Position numbers and translations under genes: made by a program
Assembly (NCBI GenBank): GCA_014859465.1
Contig: JACUUF010000032.1
Location: 1-33,760, forward strand
Origin: Methyloprofundus sp.
GTDB lineage: Bacteria > Pseudomonadota > Gammaproteobacteria > Methylococcales > Methylomonadaceae
DNA: 33,760 nt
Direction of reading: 5' to 3'
Notes under the pieces: generated by a model
What the model was told of the DNA's origin: nothing
The model's database searches: none
Seen by the model: only the letters and a program-made list of their open reading frames with translations
Part shown: positions 29,290-33,760 of the stretch, one piece after another
Numbering within the stretch: the first letter of the stretch is position 1
How the letters are laid out: every line of letters begins with the position of its first letter

Positions 29290-30398
29290 ACTATTTCAAA
29301 ATCATCCTCTGATAAGTTTACCGCTGGACGCTTATCAGAGGATGGGGCAAGTGTCGGCTTACCCGCTGGCTTTACTATAAAGCTCGCTATGTCTTTTTTA
29401 TTTTTGCCAAGCAATTTTTCAGCTTTTGCAGGTGATATTAATTTTTGTTCATATGCCTGATCTGCTAATCGCTCAATCAATGCCGGGGTCACTTCGTCAA
29501 TATCAGCCCATTGTCGGATGCTCCTACCCTCGACTAATTTATAACCTTCGAAAGTTTCGCCCGAGGATAACTTTTGAAAAACATAGTCTTCAACCGCATC
29601 TAGCCAGCCGATAATTAATTTTTTCGCTGACAGTGCTTTGCCGATTTGCTCATCGCTGAGCTGTGTTGCTTCGTCTAGTTGCTCAAAGTCAGCTCCTATA
29701 ATTTTATGCGCATAGGCTTCCAGTGCAGGACACCGCGCTTTTGCTTTACACCACTGGCATTGTTTTTCCCCAGGCACTCTCTCAGCGTCATCTGATAACG
29801 CTATCTCAGCACGCTCAGCAACCCACGCACCCCATTTTAACAAATCATCAACGCTCATTTCCCACTCGCTAATATGATCTAATCGAGGTTGCATGATTAC
29901 CATTTTGACGTTTTTCATGTCGTGCAGCAATTCACGCTCACTGTATGCGCCCAATGCGTACAGCATCAGCTGTGAATTGTTATCAGCGTCAACGCGGATG
30001 CCTTTTCCATATTTCAAATCAACTATATAAATCGTGTCGTTGTCGACGCTAATCACGTCGGATGTGCCAAAGCCCCCAGCGACCCATTCCGAATAATCAA
30101 CGCGCTGTTCATACTCGCGCGCACCCGGTATTGTTTTAACATAGTCGATATAGTCACGTACAGCGTTGATCATCTCGATATCAACGGCTATCGAATTGTT
30201 TTCTGGTAGCAATTCACCTAAAAAATTTTCTGGTGAATTGTTATTGACTAGACATATTTCAGCTAGTTCATGAGCAGTGCTACCCGCGTCTGCATAAGCG
30301 CTTGATTTTTCAATAATTCCATCTTCAGCAGCAACGCTGCCTGGGCAGTTAATCCAACGACTTGCGCCGGAGGCACTCAATTTTGCATGCGTTGTCAT
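29286..30398 (-). CDS. DUF2800 Cas4/AddB-like nuclease with likely Fe-S cluster (370 aa)
   Basis: This is a RecB-type PD-(D/E)xK nuclease: H43 in the first helix (T-A-H-E-L-A-E), G-T-S-D114, D127-L-K129 and the Q143-x-x-x-Y147 helix. Four cysteines, C18 and C214-x-x-C217-x5-C223, have the arrangement of 4Fe-4S Cas4/AddB nucleases. It is the hallmark first enzyme of the DUF2800-DUF2815-polymerase module. It likely processes DNA ends in recombination-linked replication. It overlaps the repeat-protein gene by four bases. Confidence 0.88.
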   Translation of the reverse strand: MTTHAKLSASGASRWINCPGSVAAEDGIIEKSSAYADAGSTAHELAEICLVNNNSPENFLGELLPENNSIAVDIEMINAVRDYIDYVKTIPGAREYEQRVDYSEWVAGGFGTSDVISVDNDTIYIVDLKYGKGIRVDADNNSQLMLYALGAYSERELLHDMKNVKMVIMQPRLDHISEWEMSVDDLLKWGAWVAERAEIALSDDAERVPGEKQCQWCKAKARCPALEAYAHKIIGADFEQLDEATQLSDEQIGKALSAKKLIIGWLDAVEDYVFQKLSSGETFEGYKLVEGRSIRQWADIDEVTPALIERLADQAYEQKLISPAKAEKLLGKNKKDIASFIVKPAGKPTLAPSSDKRPAVNLSEDDFEIV

Positions 30399-30790
30399 TG
30401 TGCACCCCCAATAGCAATATAAACTTCGGTAGCTTGTTCGTCATTATTTAACTGATTGATTGTCTTAGCATTTTTCGCATTCAACGCAGCTATCAATTTA
30501 GCTTTAAATTCAGCACCTTCAATTCTGACTCGCTTAAGTGCATACGCTTGTAACTCGTCTTTGCTGATTGTTGCCTGTTTGACCGGTTCTTTGCTGATTG
30601 TTGCTTGTTTAACTGTTTCTTTGCTGATTGTTGCCTGTTTGACTGTTTCTTTGCTGATTGTTGCCTGTTTGACTGTTTCTTGATCTTGTTCTTCTTTAAC
30701 AGTTTTTTTAACTGCAGCTAGTGCCGCGAGCTCTTCTTTAAGCTCTAGTACCAGTTCTGTTAATTTGTCTATTTTTTCTTCTAAGTACAT
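30395..30790 (-). CDS. Coiled-coil protein with four 10-aa repeats (131 aa)
   Basis: Residues about 2-30 form a heptad-like coiled coil (I-D-K-L-T-E-L-V-L-E-L-K-E-E-L). Four copies of (E/K)-x-V-K-Q-A-T-I-S-K follow at about 38-78, and the last 50 residues are a helical domain (L-Q-A-Y-A-L-K-R-V, I-A-A-L-N-A-K-N-A-K-T-I-N-Q-L) similar in style to small phage replication-associated proteins. The repeat number could vary by slippage. It is the first gene of the leftward operon, downstream of the promoter at 30856-30884. Function is unknown. Confidence 0.65.
   Translation of the reverse strand: MYLEEKIDKLTELVLELKEELAALAAVKKTVKEEQDQETVKQATISKETVKQATISKETVKQATISKEPVKQATISKDELQAYALKRVRIEGAEFKAKLIAALNAKNAKTINQLNNDEQATEVYIAIGGAQ
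30558..30677 (-). repeat. Tandem 30-bp repeat, four copies
   Basis: Four 30-bp units begin at 30558, 30588, 30618 and 30648 with few differences (for example TTGCCTGTTT or TTGCTTGTTT). They are in frame and encode the ten-residue protein repeats, so they are a coding minisatellite and not a CRISPR array: there are no spacers. Confidence 0.9.
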
Positions 30791-30855
30791 GAGGTTGTCC
30801 CCGTGGTTGTGTAAAAAATTAAGTTAAATAATTAAGTTTTGTTTAACTCTGAATT

Positions 30856-30884
30856 ACTTTAACAGCTAAATTGCATAACGTCAA
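30856..30884 (-). promoter_or_regulatory. Leftward promoter of the replication operon
   Basis: On the minus strand TTGACG (30879-30884), a 17-base spacer and TAAAGT (30856-30861) lie upstream of the repeat-protein gene (start 30790). A 7-bp inverted repeat (AGTTAAA at 30822-30828, TTTAACT at 30842-30848) in the early transcript may be an operator. It is back-to-back with the Cro promoter. Confidence 0.72.
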
Positions 30885-30906
30885 AATTAAAATTAAAAAT
30901 TAAAAA

Positions 30907-30938
30907 GTTGTGCTTAACATGATATAGTTAAGCTCAAC
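30907..30938 (+). promoter_or_regulatory. Operator spanning the rightward Cro promoter
   Basis: GTTGTGCTTAAC (30907-30918) and GTTAAGCTCAAC (30927-30938) are inverted arms matching at 11 of 12 positions with an 8-base spacer. An extended -10 TGATATAGT (30920-30928) lies within it, so a bound dimer would block the promoter. The first arm of the Cro mRNA leader follows, with GAGAGGTAG as ribosome site. The likely ligand is the Cro-like product itself. Confidence 0.75.
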
Positions 30939-30966
30939 TTAATTTTTTTTGTAGTGAGAGGTAGTT

Positions 30967-31167
30967 ATGGATAAGGTGTTACATTTTTTCGGCAGTAAAT
31001 CAAAAGTAGCAAGGACTCTTGGGGTCAGTCGGCCGGCGGTATCGTATTGGATTAAGTGGGGATTGCCGCCGGGGCGCGCTATCCAGATCGAAATATTGAG
31101 CCAAGGGGAATTGTCGGCAGCTGACATTGTTAGTAAAAGTGTGGGGAAAGAAAATGATATTGCTTAA
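30967..31167 (+). CDS. Cro/YdaS-like HTH regulator (66 aa)
   Basis: A Cro-type helix-turn-helix takes up residues 10-40: S-K-S-K-V-A-R-T-L-G-V-S-R-P-A-V-S-Y-W. The following G-L-P-P-G-R-A-I-Q-I-E is the classic Cro/YdaS continuation. It is placed next to a divergent promoter region, with an operator directly upstream and a GAGAGG ribosome site. It probably represses its own promoter and perhaps the leftward one. No CI-type partner is encoded next to it. Its end overlaps the primase-helicase start by 14 bases. Confidence 0.88.
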   Translation: MDKVLHFFGSKSKVARTLGVSRPAVSYWIKWGLPPGRAIQIEILSQGELSAADIVSKSVGKENDIA

Positions 31168-33541
31168 AACATTCGACGAGTCAAGCCGACTTACACATGA
31201 CCGCGACTTGCAAATAGCGACAGCGAACACGCGCAATGCTCAGACTTGGAAAAATCAACAAATATCATTATCTGAATTTGTCGCTAAATTGTCGCGTACA
31301 GTGCGCACACAAGAAACAGTCGAACAATATAAAGCGCTGCCAAAAAGTGAGCAAGACAATATTAAAGATGTTGGGGGGTTCGTCGGAGGCTTGCTTAAAG
31401 GCGGTAAGCGCAATAAAAATGCAGTCGCATATCGCTCAATAATGACGCTAGACGCTGATTTTGCACCCGCTGATTTTTCGGATATTGTTAGCAAAAAACT
31501 AGGCAATTGTGCATGGACTATTTACAGCACGCACAAGCACACGCCAGAGGCTCCCCGGCTGCGGCTGATTGTTTACACTGATAGAGCTATGCAAGTTGAT
31601 GAGTATCAAGCAGCGATGCGCAAAATTGCGGAGCTCATCGGCATCAATTATTTTGATGATACTACTTACGACATTAATCGCTTGATGTACTACGCAAGCA
31701 CGCCTGCCGATGGTGATTTTGTGTTTTTGCATAATGATTCGGCTGCGCTAAATGTTGATGATATTTTAGCAAAATATGAAGATTGGCAAGATGTGACACA
31801 ATGGCCGGTGAGTTACAGAGAGAGTAAACGACTTGTCAGAACACTGGGTAAACAAGCAGACCCGATGACTAAAAAAGGGGTCGTTGGTGCGTTTTGTCGT
31901 ACTGTGAGCATTTATGACGCTATCGATATCGTAGACGTCTATACCAAAGAAACTGGCAGCCGCTACACATATACTGAGGGTACAACGTCAAAAGGCGTGG
32001 TTATCTATGATGATAAGTTTTTATACTCTAATCATGACAGCGACCCCGCAGGCGGGCAAACTCTAAACGCGTTCGACTTAGTACGCGTTCATAAATTTAG
32101 CGATTTAGATGCCGATGCTAAATCAGGTACACCTACTTCAAAGCTACCTAGCTTTTCAGCCATGGTTGACTTTGCGCGTGGATTTGCGGGCGTAAAACAA
32201 GAGCTTATCGCCGCAGGTCTTGAGATTGATGAGTCTGAATTTGATGATTTAAGCGATGGTAATACGGTATCCGAGAACGCTTTGACGGATACAGATTGGT
32301 TAGCGGGGTTGCAAGTCGCTGATGATGGTACGATAAAAAGTACGTTCTATAATGCGACTGAGATTTTAAAGAATGATAATAAAATCAATACGTTAATGGC
32401 GTACAACTTGTTAGCAGGGCGCGTTGAGAATGTACGCGACAAAGCAATGTGGAGTGAGAAGGATTCGTTGTCGTTGCGTAAATACGTGGGCAAAAAGTAT
32501 CAAGTTGATTTTCCAGAAGCTAAGATTGAACAAGCCATCACTGACAGGGCGCACGCTTTAGAGTTTCATCCCGTGCGCGACTGGCTAGAGTCGCTGGAGT
32601 GGGACGGCGAGAACAGGTTGGAAACGCTTTTAGTACTATATCTAAAGTGCAAGAACTCTATTTATGCAAAACAAGTTGCTAAGTGCTTCATGATTGCTGC
32701 AGTCGCTAGAGCTTACGAACCCGGCTATAAATTCGACAACGTGCCAGTTCTAAGCGGCGAGCAGGGCATTGGCAAATCAACGTTTATAAGCATTTTGGGT
32801 AAATCATGGGCGGGTGAGTTATCTTCATTTGATCATAAAATAGCTGCTGAAGAGATGGGTGGTAAGTGGATTTTAGAACTTACTGAAATGGGTGCAGCTA
32901 ATCGCAGTGAGCTAGAACAGCAAAAAGCCTTTTTATCTGCTACGTCGACGAATGTGCGCATGGCTTACGCACGTCATACAACTGAATTCAAACGTCAATG
33001 CGTTTTCATCGCTACAACTAACCAAGATGACTACTTGAAAGATTCGTCAGGCAATCGACGGTGGTGGCCTATTTCATGTGGTTTGGCTTCAGGTGAGATG
33101 CTAGACATTGAAGCTTTAAAAGCTAATATAGATCAAATATGGGCTGAAGCGGCAACGCTGTATTTATTGGGAGAAAGCACACTTTTATCTGATGAAGCTA
33201 AAATAATAGCAATTGAAGAACAAGCCGACAAAATGCAGGCAGACAGCTGGGAAGGGGTTATTAATGAATGGCTTTTACAAGAGTGCGATGTTAATCGTTA
33301 TGAACCTGATGTTATGCAAGAGCAATACGAACAGCGTGAAGAAGTTTGTGCCATTGAGATTTGGCAAGATTGTTTGTGTATGAATGACGCGCCAACGCGG
33401 CGAGATAGTATACGCATATCTGCGATAATGAAAAATAACCCGCTATGGGGCACGCCTAAACCCATCCGTTTTGGTAAACGCTTCGGAGTGCAAAAAGGGT
33501 GGATCAAATCTGACATTGCCGACGACTACATTCCATTCTGA
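31154..33541 (+). CDS. Fused AEP primase and VapE-type helicase (795 aa)
   Basis: Residues about 90-200 look like an archaeo-eukaryotic primase core: T-L-D100-A-D102 (metal site), Y-S-T-H127-K-H (S-x-H motif) and N-R-L-M-Y-Y. After a linker, residues about 470-680 are a virulence-associated E helicase/ATPase: Walker A G535-E-Q-G-I-G-K541-S542, Walker B K-W-I-L-E575-L, sensor I-A-T-T-N (619-623) and arginine finger G-N-R-R-W-W-P (633-639). It would prime and unwind DNA at the origin; the candidate origin lies directly downstream. I chose ATG 31154 after GGGGAAAG; a TTG at 31127 would add nine residues. A terminator follows at 33575. Confidence 0.9.
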   Translation: MILLKTFDESSRLTHDRDLQIATANTRNAQTWKNQQISLSEFVAKLSRTVRTQETVEQYKALPKSEQDNIKDVGGFVGGLLKGGKRNKNAVAYRSIMTLDADFAPADFSDIVSKKLGNCAWTIYSTHKHTPEAPRLRLIVYTDRAMQVDEYQAAMRKIAELIGINYFDDTTYDINRLMYYASTPADGDFVFLHNDSAALNVDDILAKYEDWQDVTQWPVSYRESKRLVRTLGKQADPMTKKGVVGAFCRTVSIYDAIDIVDVYTKETGSRYTYTEGTTSKGVVIYDDKFLYSNHDSDPAGGQTLNAFDLVRVHKFSDLDADAKSGTPTSKLPSFSAMVDFARGFAGVKQELIAAGLEIDESEFDDLSDGNTVSENALTDTDWLAGLQVADDGTIKSTFYNATEILKNDNKINTLMAYNLLAGRVENVRDKAMWSEKDSLSLRKYVGKKYQVDFPEAKIEQAITDRAHALEFHPVRDWLESLEWDGENRLETLLVLYLKCKNSIYAKQVAKCFMIAAVARAYEPGYKFDNVPVLSGEQGIGKSTFISILGKSWAGELSSFDHKIAAEEMGGKWILELTEMGAANRSELEQQKAFLSATSTNVRMAYARHTTEFKRQCVFIATTNQDDYLKDSSGNRRWWPISCGLASGEMLDIEALKANIDQIWAEAATLYLLGESTLLSDEAKIIAIEEQADKMQADSWEGVINEWLLQECDVNRYEPDVMQEQYEQREEVCAIEIWQDCLCMNDAPTRRDSIRISAIMKNNPLWGTPKPIRFGKRFGVQKGWIKSDIADDYIPF

Positions 33542-33574
33542 CCACTTTTCGGACACCTCAAAAAAATAAATATT

Positions 33575-33599
33575 TACCGCCTTTGGGCGGTATTTTTTT
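33575..33599 (+). terminator. Intrinsic terminator after the primase-helicase gene
   Basis: TACCGCC (33575-33581), loop TTTG and GGCGGTA (33586-33592) precede seven T residues. It closes the Cro/VapE transcript and keeps it from entering the origin-like region. Confidence 0.9.
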
Positions 33600-33610
33600 G
33601 CTTAAAAACT

Positions 33611-33705
33611 GTAACTAAGGCTCAAAAAACATAGTTACGAAAAAAATAGTTAGTTACAAAAAATTGTAACTGAAAATTAAAGTTACAACTCGGTTACACA
33701 CTTCA
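33611..33705. other. Origin-like region, right part (GTAAC/GTTAC iterons)
   Basis: GTAAC is at 33611-33615 and 33666-33670 and GTTAC at 33634-33638, 33653-33657, 33682-33686 and 33693-33697, mostly spaced about 11-23 bases, in a very AT-rich context. With the pentamers at 1-176 on the circle this gives eleven copies within about 270 bases. No gene is present. The dense array suggests a protein-binding region, most simply an origin. Confidence 0.55.
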
Positions 33706-33760
33706 GTTACACCCTAAAGCGTTGATTTATAAAGGTTTTAAAGGTTTTGTAACTAAGTAA
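33706..33760. repeat. 55-bp direct terminal repeat, right copy
   Basis: Identical to 1-55. It shows that the contig closes on itself; one copy should be removed for the circular genome. Confidence 0.95.

Noticed and set aside
30558-30677. CRISPR-like array of 30-bp repeats
   Set aside because: The units are directly adjacent without spacers and are in frame in a coding gene, so they are a coding tandem repeat.
33542-33760. tRNA or small RNA gene in the non-coding junction
   Set aside because: No cloverleaf or conserved TTC-type arm could be traced, and the region is too AT-rich; only iterons and the terminator are visible.

Overview
The window is a complete, circularly mapped genome of a small contractile-tailed bacteriophage. 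Its first 55 bases recur exactly as its last 55, so the unique length is 33,705 bp; a 55-bp overlap is more likely an assembly overlap of a circular or circularly permuted molecule than a biological end. The Mu-F-like head protein, DUF2213 protease, DUF3383 sheath, DUF3277 tube, Gp138-type spike, Amidase_3 lysin and the low to moderate GC content (about 40% by eye) point to a proteobacterial, probably gammaproteobacterial, host. No host genus can be named from the sequence. There is no integrase, no recognisable CI repressor, no partition gene and no tRNA gene.

Layout. (1) Around the join (33,542 to 390) lies a 554-bp non-coding, AT-rich region packed with GTAAC/GTTAC pentamers, including a perfect 14-bp inverted repeat; it follows the replication primase-helicase gene and is the best origin candidate. 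(2) From 391 to 21,974 (+) run an early block (GC-rich unknown gene, small HTH protein, DUF3310-like protein, PLD-like protein), then DNA packaging (small and large terminase), portal, Mu-F-like head protein, protease/scaffold, decoration protein, capsid, connectors, a DNA adenine methyltransferase inserted among connector genes, tail terminator, sheath, tube, tail assembly chaperone with a probable -1 frameshift, tape measure, a full simple baseplate set (Dit-like, plug, hub, spike, gp25, J, DUF2612), a tail fibre and two fibre-associated small proteins. (3) From 30,790 leftward to 21,981 (-) run a coiled-coil repeat protein, a DUF2800 Cas4/AddB-like nuclease, a DUF2815 ssDNA-binding-type protein, a family B DNA polymerase, a VRR-NUC nuclease, an SNF2-type helicase, a very acidic unknown protein, three small or regulatory genes, and the lysis cassette (LydA-like holin, 41-aa membrane peptide, amidase, GTA-type 3TM holin). 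(4) From 30,967 to 33,541 (+) run a Cro-like regulator and a fused AEP primase/VapE helicase.

How it works together. A divergent control region (30,791 to 30,966) with a leftward promoter and a rightward promoter spanned by a 12-bp-arm inverted repeat separates the two replication transcripts. A second consensus promoter with a palindrome at its start site feeds DUF2815 onward, and separate promoters precede the acidic-protein gene and the lysis cassette. Structural genes and lysis genes are convergent and meet with six bases between stop codons. The replication set (DUF2800, DUF2815, polymerase, VRR-NUC, SNF2, VapE) is a known phage module, but the polymerase is family B rather than the family A enzyme usually seen with it.

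The strongest leads for something undescribed are the pentamer-rich origin, the acidic protein flanked by 15-bp repeats with its own promoter, the two related small HTH proteins, and the inverted lysis cassette with two holins and a membrane micropeptide.
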